Shown here: positions 1 to 7,560 of the stretch, piece after piece
Layout of the letters: each line of letters begins with the position of its first letter
How positions within the stretch are numbered: the stretch's first letter is position 1
Assembly: GCA_945897475.1 (NCBI GenBank)
Contig: CAMDFL010000033.1
Coordinates: 1-34,208, forward strand
Direction of reading: 5' to 3'
Length of the DNA: 34,208 bases
From: Bordetella parapertussis
Lineage (GTDB): Bacteria; Pseudomonadota; Gammaproteobacteria; Burkholderiales; SG8-39
Program-made: the position numbers and the translations under genes
Notes under the pieces: model-generated
What the model was told of the DNA's origin: nothing
Database searches by the model: none
Seen by the model: the letters and a program-made list of their open reading frames with translations, nothing else

Positions 1-1347
1 GCTGGTGGCGGCGCACCCACCGAGCAAGCAACATCAGCGACGCGGGGTGGCGCAGCAGCTGCGGCTCAACCAACGTCAGCAACGGCTGGTGGCGACGCAC
101 CCACCGATCAAGCAACATCAGCGACGCGGGGTAGCGCAGCAGCTGCGGCTCAACCAACATCAGCGACGACTGGTGGGGGTGCAGCTGCAGCTCAGCCAAC
201 GACAGCAACGCCCGGTAGCGGAGCAGCTACGCCTCAGCCAATCTCAGCAACGGCTGGTGGCGGTGCAGCTACAGCTCAGCCAACGTCAGCAACGGCTGGT
301 GGCGGCCCACCCACCGATCAAGCAACATCAGCGACGACTGGTGGCGGTGCAGCTGCAGCTCAGCCAACGACAGCATCGCCCGGTAGCGGAGCAGCTGCGC
401 CTCAACCAACGTCAGCAACGACTGGTGCCGGTGTCGCTGGGGCTCAACCAACATCCGCGACGGCTGGTGGCGCAGCAGCTGGGGCTCAGCCAACGGCAGC
501 AACGGCTGGTGGCGGCGCACCCACCGAGCAAGCAACATCAGCGACGCGGGGTGGCGCAGCAGCTGCGGCTCAACCAACGTCAGCAACGGCTGGTGGCGGC
601 GCACCCACCGATCAAGCAACATCAGCGACGCGGGGTGGCGCAGCAGCTGCAGCTCAACCAACATCAGCGACGCCTGGTAGCGGATCAGCTGCGGCTCAAC
701 CAACGTCAGCAACGGCTGGTGGCGGCGCAGCTGGGGCTCAACCAACATCCGCGACGGCTGGTGGCGCAGCAGCTGGGGCTCAGCCAACGTCATCAACGGC
801 TGGTAGCGGCGCACCCACCGATCAAGCAATATCAGCGACGACTGGTGGCGGTGCAGCTGCAGCTCAGCCAACGACAGCAACGCTCGGTAGCGGAGCAGCT
901 ACGCCTCAGCCAACCTCAGCAACAATTGGTGGTGGAGCACCCACCGATCAAGCAACATCAGCGACGACTGGTGGCGGCGCAGCTACGGCTCAGCCAACGT
1001 CAGCAACGGCTGGTGGCGGCGCAGCTGCGGCTCAACAAACGTCAGCAACGACTGGTGCTGGCGCACCGACGGATCGGCCAACTCCAACGACGCCAAATAC
1101 CGGAGCATCGATGGATCGACCAACTGCAACAACTCCCAATGCCGACGCGCCGACAGGTCAACCACCCTCGGCGACCTCGGTTAGTGGAGCACCTACGGGG
1201 CAGCCAACTTTTGATTCCACTGCTGGGAAACCGCCCACCACCGATATGGCCGCCCCCCGGACCGAGCAGGCGCCGCAGTCTGGTACAAAGCGCAAATCAT
1301 GGATGGATCAGTTGAAGGACGCGCTGCCAGATGACAAGAAATTATAA
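1..1347 (+). CDS. 3' end of a Gly/Ala/Thr/Pro-rich tandem-repeat protein (5' truncated by window edge)
   Basis: Frame 1 is open from the first base to a TAA at 1345-1347. It encodes about 26 clear copies of a 14-residue unit such as GGGAPTDQATSATT or GGGAAAAQPTSATA, followed by three decayed copies and a charged non-repeat tail ending in LKDALPDDKKL. The 42-bp period is a multiple of three, so other frames, including antisense, also stay open. Frame 1 is preferred because differences between copies fall mostly on its third codon positions (caa/cag, gca/gcg/gct, acg/aca), and because it alone runs into a non-repetitive C-terminal tail. Such low-complexity segments usually act as flexible linkers or extended surface regions. 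I do not recognise the family. The N-terminal domain that would show the function lies outside the window. Confidence 0.6.
   Translation, partial: AGGGAPTEQATSATRGGAAAAAQPTSATAGGDAPTDQATSATRGSAAAAAQPTSATTGGGAAAAQPTTATPGSGAATPQPISATAGGGAATAQPTSATAGGGPPTDQATSATTGGGAAAAQPTTASPGSGAAAPQPTSATTGAGVAGAQPTSATAGGAAAGAQPTAATAGGGAPTEQATSATRGGAAAAAQPTSATAGGGAPTDQATSATRGGAAAAAQPTSATPGSGSAAAQPTSATAGGGAAGAQPTSATAGGAAAGAQPTSSTAGSGAPTDQAISATTGGGAAAAQPTTATLGSGAATPQPTSATIGGGAPTDQATSATTGGGAATAQPTSATAGGGAAAAQQTSATTGAGAPTDRPTPTTPNTGASMDRPTATTPNADAPTGQPPSATSVSGAPTGQPTFDSTAGKPPTTDMAAPRTEQAPQSGTKRKSWMDQLKDALPDDKKL
4..1221 (+). repeat. 42-bp minisatellite, about 29 units, with 504-bp higher-order period
   Basis: Units begin every 42 bases from position 4 (4, 46, 88, 130 and so on) and fade after about 1054. 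Two unit types alternate irregularly, one with the core PTDQATSAT or PTEQATSAT and one with the core AAAQPTSAT. The segment starting at 508 nearly duplicates the one starting at 4 over three units, and the segment at 802 resembles the one at 298. The common offset is 504 bases, or 12 units, which points to a block duplication on top of single-unit slippage. Confidence 0.9.
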
Positions 1348-1550
1348 ACGGCCCGCCATGAGGCGCTTCATTCACCAGACTCATTCTCGAACCAAGCTTT
1401 TGCCACATGAATTGCGCGCTTGAACAACGCTAAATCGTATTCACTGGGCCGCATGGATTCCCCCACGATCGCGCACGGTAGAATGCGCATCGAACCCAAG
1501 CGCGTGCTTCCCGTCATTGCCGGGAGTTAAACTCCTCCCGAACGCGCTTC

Positions 1551-3404
1551 ATGACCCAGCCCATGTCCCCAAGCTCACGCGCCGCGAACAGTCTGCTCGA
1601 AGACTCCATCATTTCACGCAGCCTCAACGAGAGCCTTGCGCGAATGCTGCGCAATGTGAAGGAATTGACGTTCGAGGCGGGCGAAATTATTTATTCCGCC
1701 AACGCCGACGCGAAGTTTCTATACCTGGTGCATCTGGGCACTGTGGAGCTCGCCACCCCGACCGGCAAGCGGGTGCGCATCGATTCGAATCGTTTTGGCG
1801 AAGAGGCGGCCACCGATGTCCCACATTACCTGTCCGATGCGATAGCAATTACCGAAACGGTGGTCTTCGCCATCCCCAGGGCAAGCCTGGAGGGACTCAA
1901 TCAATTCAACCCCGGGCACCAGGCGCAGTTCTATTTTTCGCTGCTCGCCAATATCGGTGGCGAGCCCGTTCATGATCGAGATGCGAAGCCGCGCGCCAAG
2001 GATAGCGGCAAAAACGCCATTCATGCTTTCGGCTGGATGGCAACCATTCTCACCCCGCTTTTGGTGCTGGTTTTTGGCCGGGATTTCGGGCTGGACCGAG
2101 AAACCGCGGTTTTCCTCGCGATTTTTTCGGCGACCGTAATGATGTGGGTATTCGAACTGGTGGACGAATACATACCAGGACTGTTCGCTCTGCTGGTCAC
2201 GCTTGCGCTCGGCCTCGCGCCCCCCAAGCTGGTGCTGGGCGGATTCGCTTCGGACGGTTTTTTCATGGCCATGAGCATCCTAGGCCTGGGCACCGTGGTG
2301 GTGCTGTCGGGCCTGAGTTTTCGCTTCCTCCTGTGGCTGCTGCGCTACCTGCCTAACACCCCTGGTGGTCACAACCTGGGCCTGCTGCTCACCGGCTTAC
2401 TGCTCACGCCTATTGTGCCTTCGATCAATGCGCGCGCGGTTCTGGTGGCGCCGTTTCTCGTCGACATGTTGGAGACGGTCAAGTTCGGATTCTCCGGCAT
2501 AGCAGCGACCCGACTCGCGGTTGCCGCCTTTACCGGCGCGACCCTGCTCTCGGCCTGCTTCATGACCAGCCGTTCGGTCAATTTAGTGATATTCGGGCTG
2601 CTCCATCCGCAACAGCAGGAACACTTTCAGTGGGTTTATTGGGTGTTTGCCTCGGCGGCGGCGGCGGCGGCGATGCTGCTTGTCTATTTCATCGCCGTCT
2701 CGTTCGCGTTCCCCAGCACCGAAGCGAGCAAGTTGTCCAAAGAGCAGGTCGGCGTGCAACTGTCGCTACTCGGGCCGATCAAACAGCGGGAATGGGCGGC
2801 AATCGCCGGCGTGCTGATCTTCGCCCTCGGCGTAGTCACCACTTCCATCCACAGTGTTCCACCCTCGTGGCTGGGCATGGCGATTCTTTATGCGCTTTTG
2901 CTATTCGGCACGCTGCGCAAAAACGAGTTCCGCGAAAAAACCGACTGGCCATCGCTTTTATACCTTGGCAGCCTGGTCGGCATTCTCAATGTGTTCGGCT
3001 ATTTCGGTCTGGACAAGTGGATCAGCGCCCACCTCTCTGGATTGGGCGAAGTGATGCGCACCGATTTCAACGTTTTTGTCGCCATTCTGTTTGGCGTAGT
3101 GGCGGCGCTGCGCTTTGTCATCCCCAATACCGCGACCATCGCGCTGTGCGCCACCATCTTTATGCCGCTCGCCGCCCACGCCGGCGTTCATCCCTGGGTG
3201 ATTGGCTTCATTCTGCTGTTGCTTGGCGATATGTGGATGCTTCCCTACCAGTGCCCGCATTACCAGCAATTCAGCGGACTCCTGCGCGGCAAGGGCGTCT
3301 ATGACGAGTCGGCGTTTTTGAAGTTCAACCTGTTCATGAATCTAGTGCGCCTTTGCGGCATTTACGCCAGCGTACCGTTCTGGATCTGGCTGGGACTGCT
3401 ATGA
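1551..3404 (+). CDS. Cyclic-nucleotide-binding domain / SLC13 (DASS) carrier fusion
   Basis: This 617-residue protein has two parts. Residues about 30-120 resemble a cNMP-binding (CRP-like) domain, with a glycine-containing beta-roll and FGEEAA at 82-87 in the position of the phosphate-binding cassette. The Arg that normally follows and contacts the cyclic phosphate is not apparent; the segment reads HYLSDAIAIT. From about residue 155 to the end there are many hydrophobic membrane segments typical of divalent anion:Na+ symporters (sulfate, dicarboxylates). A PNTATIAL motif near the end matches the second SNT-type substrate/sodium site. The first site is noncanonical (SINARAVL). The likely role is import of an anion across the inner membrane, gated or modulated by the soluble domain. 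The substrate cannot be read from sequence. Its stop overlaps the next start (ATGA at 3401-3404), so the two are co-translated. Confidence 0.8.
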   Translation: MTQPMSPSSRAANSLLEDSIISRSLNESLARMLRNVKELTFEAGEIIYSANADAKFLYLVHLGTVELATPTGKRVRIDSNRFGEEAATDVPHYLSDAIAITETVVFAIPRASLEGLNQFNPGHQAQFYFSLLANIGGEPVHDRDAKPRAKDSGKNAIHAFGWMATILTPLLVLVFGRDFGLDRETAVFLAIFSATVMMWVFELVDEYIPGLFALLVTLALGLAPPKLVLGGFASDGFFMAMSILGLGTVVVLSGLSFRFLLWLLRYLPNTPGGHNLGLLLTGLLLTPIVPSINARAVLVAPFLVDMLETVKFGFSGIAATRLAVAAFTGATLLSACFMTSRSVNLVIFGLLHPQQQEHFQWVYWVFASAAAAAAMLLVYFIAVSFAFPSTEASKLSKEQVGVQLSLLGPIKQREWAAIAGVLIFALGVVTTSIHSVPPSWLGMAILYALLLFGTLRKNEFREKTDWPSLLYLGSLVGILNVFGYFGLDKWISAHLSGLGEVMRTDFNVFVAILFGVVAALRFVIPNTATIALCATIFMPLAAHAGVHPWVIGFILLLLGDMWMLPYQCPHYQQFSGLLRGKGVYDESAFLKFNLFMNLVRLCGIYASVPFWIWLGLL

Positions 3405-4435
3405 GCGGAAAAATCAAAAACCTGCTCATCTGGGTGTTTCTGGTCCTGACGCTATCCGCGGTGACTTGGTACAAGCTGAGCCAGCCGCGCATACTGATTC
3501 TGCATAGTTACGCGAGCGACTACTCCTGGGCGCGTGACATCGATATCGGCCTGAAGCGGGTGCTCGACTCGAAGCTCGGCTACAAGGTTCTGTGGCACTA
3601 CATGGACACCAAAAACCATCCGGACAAGGAGTACAAGCGCAAGGCCGGGGCGATGGCGCGGCACGCCATCGCCGCCCTCAAGCCCAGACTGATTATCGCC
3701 ATCGACGACGATGCCCACGTCTACGCGGTGAAAGAATTCGCGGGAAATCCGGAGATCTCCATCATCTTCGCCGGCATCAACGGTTCGGTCGAGCCCTATG
3801 GCTACCATAAGGTCGACAATGCCACCGGGATCTTCGAAAGAAAGCCGCTGCAAGACCTGCGCCGCGCACTTCTGGAAATGCGCGGGCCTGAGGACGCACA
3901 ACTAGGACATCGAATCATGCAGCTTGGCGACCGATCGGATTCGGTGCAAACCGACATCAAGGATATCGAGGCGTTCGATTGGGCCCCTTTCAAGGTCGCC
4001 GCCTCGACGCAGGTGAGCAACTTCGATGACTGGAAAAAGGCGGTGCTGGCATCCAAGCAGAATGCCGACCTGATTCTGATCTCGAACTACCGCAATCTCT
4101 TCGAGACTGCCACCAAGGGAAAGCTTATTGCGCCCGCCGAAGTGATGAAGTGGACCGAAGCGAATTCACCAATACCCGTGGTCGGGATGGGCGGGTTCAT
4201 GGTCGAGGAAGGCGGAATGTTCGCCGTTGGCGCATCCGGCTTCGAGCAAGGCAGAGTCGCCGCGCGCATGGCGATCCAAGTGATCGATCAAGGCGTGCTA
4301 CCAAAATCCATTCCCCAGGCAATGCCGCAGCAATTTCTCATCTACATGCGGAGCCCGCTACTGGCCAAACACGGGATCACCTTGCCACCGCTATATGAAG
4401 CATTTGCGCGAGCCTCGAATAACTACTACGAGTGA
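3401..4435 (+). CDS. ABC-type substrate-binding protein (PF04392-like), membrane anchored
   Basis: This 344-residue protein starts with a short positive stretch and a hydrophobic segment (about residues 5-22). There is no lipobox Cys and no clear signal-peptidase site, so it is probably held in the inner membrane facing the periplasm. The mature part has the two-lobed binding-protein pattern of the ABC_sub_bind family: RILILHSYAS at the first strand, PRLIIAIDDDAH, ISIIFAGING, and a late GMGGFMVEEGGMFAVGASG segment. The ATG at 3401 overlaps the carrier's stop codon, which decides the start. No ABC permease or ATPase gene is nearby, so the partner is more plausibly the upstream SLC13-type carrier or a sensor. 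The ligand is unknown. Confidence 0.7.
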   Translation: MSGKIKNLLIWVFLVLTLSAVTWYKLSQPRILILHSYASDYSWARDIDIGLKRVLDSKLGYKVLWHYMDTKNHPDKEYKRKAGAMARHAIAALKPRLIIAIDDDAHVYAVKEFAGNPEISIIFAGINGSVEPYGYHKVDNATGIFERKPLQDLRRALLEMRGPEDAQLGHRIMQLGDRSDSVQTDIKDIEAFDWAPFKVAASTQVSNFDDWKKAVLASKQNADLILISNYRNLFETATKGKLIAPAEVMKWTEANSPIPVVGMGGFMVEEGGMFAVGASGFEQGRVAARMAIQVIDQGVLPKSIPQAMPQQFLIYMRSPLLAKHGITLPPLYEAFARASNNYYE

Positions 4436-4683
4436 GAGTTGGGGGCTGAAGGGCTTCCCTTGCAATTTCAACCCGGGGTGGAGATTTTCGCGGCCTTATG
4501 TGGCCACGAATTAACACGCGGAAAATCAAGTGCAGCCGCGAAGCACCTTAACAACTACAGCAGCTTGACGAGAATCCCGATCAACAAGCCGAACTTCAGA
4601 AACCGCAATTCCACGCGAACGACGCCCTCCTTGCGATTGTGCAACTAGTTTTCTGTGAAAAATGGCAGACAGATTCATCGGGA

Positions 4684-4938
4684 ATGGAATCAGATTTTGA
4701 TAGTGAGATAGATTTTCCGCGCGAGGTGATCGCCAAGTTCAAGACCATGCAGATGGTCTATGTGCGCATCCCAACCACGGAAGGGCTGGAACTGGTTCTG
4801 CTCTCGCGCTACACCCAGCCTGAGGCTGAGCACCGCATGCTGCTGGATCAATTGCGCCTGACCCTGCCCAAGCAACCTTCACCGAAAATCACCGCCAAAC
4901 AAGCTCGCGAAACAACCCCGGAGCCAGAAACAATGTAG
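4684..4938 (+). pseudogene. C-terminal remnant of an IS1634/IS4-type transposase
   Basis: This short open frame could start at the ATG at 4684; the frame itself opens at 4639. It contains FKTMQMVYVRIPTTEGLELV, then LLSRYTQPEAEHRMLLDQLR and LTLPKQP. From memory this resembles the extreme C-terminus of IS1634-like transposases (hydrophobic strand, SRYTQPEPEH-type motif, LTLP tail). No catalytic DDE region is visible upstream, so this would be a dead fragment. It could instead be a small hypothetical gene; the family call rests on recall, not alignment. The 250 bases before it (4436-4683) hold no feature I can support. Confidence 0.45.
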
Positions 4939-5059
4939 TGGAGACCTTCAGATTCCAACCATGCACAATCAACTACTTACCGGTCGTATTGGTACTCAGT
5001 TGAGATAGATGGGCTAGTTAAGAATGTGCAGCTTTAAAATTATCTTGGCACAGGGGCCG

Positions 5060-6760
5060 CTATAAATTCAGCGCTTTTGACGTCGCCGCCCAGTCTGCCG
5101 TGTCATCCCGGAGAAGGCGCGTGATCTTGTTGGCTTTCAATGTCTGGCCGATCAAAATAATCATACTTCCCATACTCTCACGGACATCGGCCGCGGATGT
5201 CGTGCCGGTGGCAATTAAGAACGGATTAACCTGTTCGGCATACCAGCGGAAGAAAAGGACAATCGCACCGATATGCCGGATATTGCCAGCCCAGGGAATT
5301 TTACCTTCTTGGAAAATAGCATCGGACTGGCTGCTTCCCGTCTTTCGCGAAATCAATCTGAAAGGTTCATTTTCTAATCGCTCGATCAGCGCGTCCGGGA
5401 TAGCGAAGCCATCGAAATCTTTTTCCTTTGGTGCTTTCTGGGCCATGAATACGGCGATCAGCTGTAATTCGATGAAGGGTTGAAGGGTTACTGAGTCAAT
5501 AGGTGTCATTTTCCAAGCCTCCAGCGTCTGGAGCGTCGCGTTCGACAGAGCTGTGATCTTGTCGATGACGATTTGCGAAAGACCTGCGGGGTGCAGCCCG
5601 GGATAAAGCTTATTGACTTTCCTATAGAAATCCATGCTCTTGTCGGCCATGACATTCGGGGTATCGCCATAGACCTCGTGGACGCAGGTCTTGAACGTCG
5701 AGTTCATGGCTTCTATCGTAAATTTCTTCGCCGTATCAATGCGGTCATGAATCGAGGTGCCATTCGGAACTGCCGAATTTGGGACTCCGACTTTCGTCAG
5801 ATCGCTCCCCCAGTCCTTCACCTCCTCAAATTTGGCACTAAACTTCGCCAGTGTTGGAATGTCGGAGTTGAAAAACTGCTTACCGCCCTGCTGGCGGGTC
5901 TGGGAGATGGTCTTGTCGACGTGAGCCAGGCCGCACGCGGCCTCGCCTATCTTGCCGACAATCGAAAGCGGAAACGGGGCGTATTCGGCGATGGCCCCGA
6001 ACATCTTCATGGCCATCGCGATCTTGGCCTCCTCCGCGCAGGCCTGATCCTCAAAAAATTGCTCAAACTCTTTGTAGGCACCAGTTGCGGCAGTGTCGAT
6101 GGACTGCATGTTGCTCAGGAAACTTGTAATCTTGCTCGTGAATTCCGCAAGCTGCCGGGTCTTGGCGTTGCTCCATGCTTGGGAGGCTACGTTGGTCACG
6201 TTGGAGGCAGGTGAGTCGAGAATCCGATTACTTTGACTCTTCACCGTCTGCTCCAGCCGGCTCAGGAACCCATCGGGGAAGTTAATCTTCGGCAAAATGA
6301 GCGGCGGGCGCTTGGGCACCACGATGTTCATAGCAACCCGGATTTCCTCCTGCAATGCTTGGAGCTTTGTCCGGGCTTGCATGTCAGCATCAATAAGCGC
6401 TTTGGCCGCATTGCGCAGACTGATTTTCAGTGCGGGTTCATCACCTTGCCACCGCGCCTTGAAATCCTCATCAGATTTCTTCGCCGGCAATGGTTTTTCT
6501 TCAAACAGATATTGCAAGTCATGAATGAACCACAGCGCACGCGTCATCTCTCGTCGGTTCTCGTCGTTTGAGTAACCTAGCTTGGAGAACGTGGAGACGG
6601 AGAACTCCGAACGTTTGGCCAACTCCGTGGCCTGCTCCGCCAAGTGGGCATCGAACATCTCCAGCAAGCGCGTCGAATGATCCAAAGGAACAGTGCCAGC
6701 AGCAAAGCCCGCCCTTATCTTCGTGATGCGTGGGGCATGCATGCTTAGATTGTTTGCCAT
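5060..6760 (-). CDS. Orphan 566-residue helix-rich protein of unknown function
   Basis: I do not recognise this family. The ATG at 6760 (MANNLSMHAP) is chosen because a strong ribosome site (GGAGAGGAGGAG) lies just before it; an upstream TTG at 6778 in the same frame has no such support. The protein has no signal peptide and looks largely alpha-helical. A central alanine/glycine-rich hydrophobic stretch (AMAMKMFGAIAEYAPFPLSI, then VGKIGEAACGLAHV, about residues 250-290) could insert into membrane or form a buried helical hairpin. Further hydrophobic patches lie near the C-terminus (IGAIVLFFRWYAEQ and SMGSMIILIGQTL). It stands alone, reads in the T6SS direction, and lies between two transposase remnants. 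Its base composition looks lower in GC than the T6SS genes, which fits horizontal acquisition. A T6SS cargo or a phage-defence role is possible but unproven. Confidence 0.7.
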   Translation of the reverse strand: MANNLSMHAPRITKIRAGFAAGTVPLDHSTRLLEMFDAHLAEQATELAKRSEFSVSTFSKLGYSNDENRREMTRALWFIHDLQYLFEEKPLPAKKSDEDFKARWQGDEPALKISLRNAAKALIDADMQARTKLQALQEEIRVAMNIVVPKRPPLILPKINFPDGFLSRLEQTVKSQSNRILDSPASNVTNVASQAWSNAKTRQLAEFTSKITSFLSNMQSIDTAATGAYKEFEQFFEDQACAEEAKIAMAMKMFGAIAEYAPFPLSIVGKIGEAACGLAHVDKTISQTRQQGGKQFFNSDIPTLAKFSAKFEEVKDWGSDLTKVGVPNSAVPNGTSIHDRIDTAKKFTIEAMNSTFKTCVHEVYGDTPNVMADKSMDFYRKVNKLYPGLHPAGLSQIVIDKITALSNATLQTLEAWKMTPIDSVTLQPFIELQLIAVFMAQKAPKEKDFDGFAIPDALIERLENEPFRLISRKTGSSQSDAIFQEGKIPWAGNIRHIGAIVLFFRWYAEQVNPFLIATGTTSAADVRESMGSMIILIGQTLKANKITRLLRDDTADWAATSKALNL

Positions 6761-6812
6761 CGCGCTCCTCCTCTCCAATGTTGTCCTGATGAACCAATTA
6801 AAATATGGCCTC

Positions 6813-6841
6813 TTGACACCCAGTCAGAGTCCAAATCAATT
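6813..6841 (+). promoter_or_regulatory. Possible sigma70 promoter, divergent to the orphan gene
   Basis: A perfect TTGACA lies at 6813-6818. Seventeen bases later is a weak -10 candidate, TCAATT (6836-6841), matching three of six consensus positions. It would drive the small open frame at 6873. The -35 match may be chance. Confidence 0.25.
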
Positions 6842-6872
6842 CTGGGAGTCTGCGCGGCAGAAGGAGAATAAA

Positions 6873-6941
6873 ATGGAGACAAAAAGTTTCGACCTCTTAG
6901 AATCGCTCAGGATCGATTTTCACGAGTCCACCAAAGCGTAA
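6873..6941 (+). CDS. Possible 22-codon micro-ORF
   Basis: The ATG at 6873 is preceded by AAGGAG at 6861-6866 with good spacing, and the frame ends at TAA 6939-6941. The peptide begins METKSFDLLESLRIDFHE and is charged and amphipathic. It lies divergent to the orphan gene, downstream of a TTGACA hexamer. It could be a real small protein or leader peptide, the surviving 5' end of a deleted gene, or a chance ORF. Nothing else protein-coding is visible on this strand between here and the downstream transposase remnant. Confidence 0.25.
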   Translation: METKSFDLLESLRIDFHESTKA

Positions 6942-7074
6942 GTGACCCTCAAAAATGACATTTTTGACTGCTGATTTCTTCTGCCGCTTAGACTGCTAGC
7001 GTATTTTTCTTAATGCAGAGCGTACATCCTAAATTTGGATCCTGATTTGAAGGCAGTGATTTAAGCTTCGATGG

Positions 7075-7480
7075 CGCTACCGTTCTTGCGGCCAATTGGC
7101 AGCGATGCACATCATGTTTGGTGAAACCACCCTAGCCCCACTGATTCTTCGGTTCGTCAAACGCGTTCTCGGCATAGGCTCGATCACGATAGAACTGACC
7201 CAGAGCGAGAATCACGTGGTCGATGTTGGTCACCAGCACCGCGTACTCATATCCGGTAATACCTTTGTCATCCTCGCGATTGGACTGCACAAATGCCAGT
7301 AATTGTTGGCCGTTGTCATCAACTTCAACTACGACCTCGCCTTTGAATGGCCGACGCAACACCACCACGCGGCGGCTCGAACCCCAACCGGTGAGCGCGA
7401 GCTCACTATCCTTGCCCTCCCAGCACTGCTGCGAATGCTCACTGGCCCAGTTTGCCCAATGGCAAAACGCTCGATTGGTC
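7075..7480 (-). pseudogene. Decayed IS4-superfamily DDE transposase fragment
   Basis: The minus-strand frame reads HWANWASEHSQQCWEGKD, then GWGSSRRVVVLRRPFKGE, YEYAVLVTNI and FYRDRAYAENAFDEPKNQWG. The last piece fits the Y-(2)-R-(3)-E-(6)-K signature of IS4-superfamily transposases exactly. The frame then hits TAG at 7132-7134, where the family would be expected to have Trp (a TGG to TAG change). Recognisable sequence (GGFTKHDVHRCQLAAR) continues in the same frame for about 16 residues before homology fades. The N-terminal catalytic region is absent and no terminal inverted repeats were found. It is a dead remnant, and of a different type from the one near 4.8 kb. Confidence 0.75.
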
Positions 7481-7560
7481 TGGCTTCCGGGTATGTGGCA
7501 TCCTTCAACACAAGCATGAGTGCGCTCCGTCCCGGTTAATCAATCCATCCAGGCAAGGTA

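Noticed and set aside
269-880. Antisense ORF through the repeat
   Set aside because: Same cause: a by-product of the repeat period, with no ribosome site or recognisable protein.
4-1053. CRISPR-like array
   Set aside because: There are no unique spacers; the units are contiguous and coding, so this is a minisatellite.
5-1315. Long plus-strand frame-2 ORF (436 codons, Gln/Arg/Leu-rich) across the repeat
   Set aside because: It is open only because the 42-bp unit keeps every stop-free frame open. Unit differences are synonymous mainly in frame 1, and frame 1 ends in a plausible non-repeat tail.
4439-4648. 69-codon ORF after the binding-protein gene
   Set aside because: No ribosome site, no recognisable motif, and composition like random intergenic sequence.
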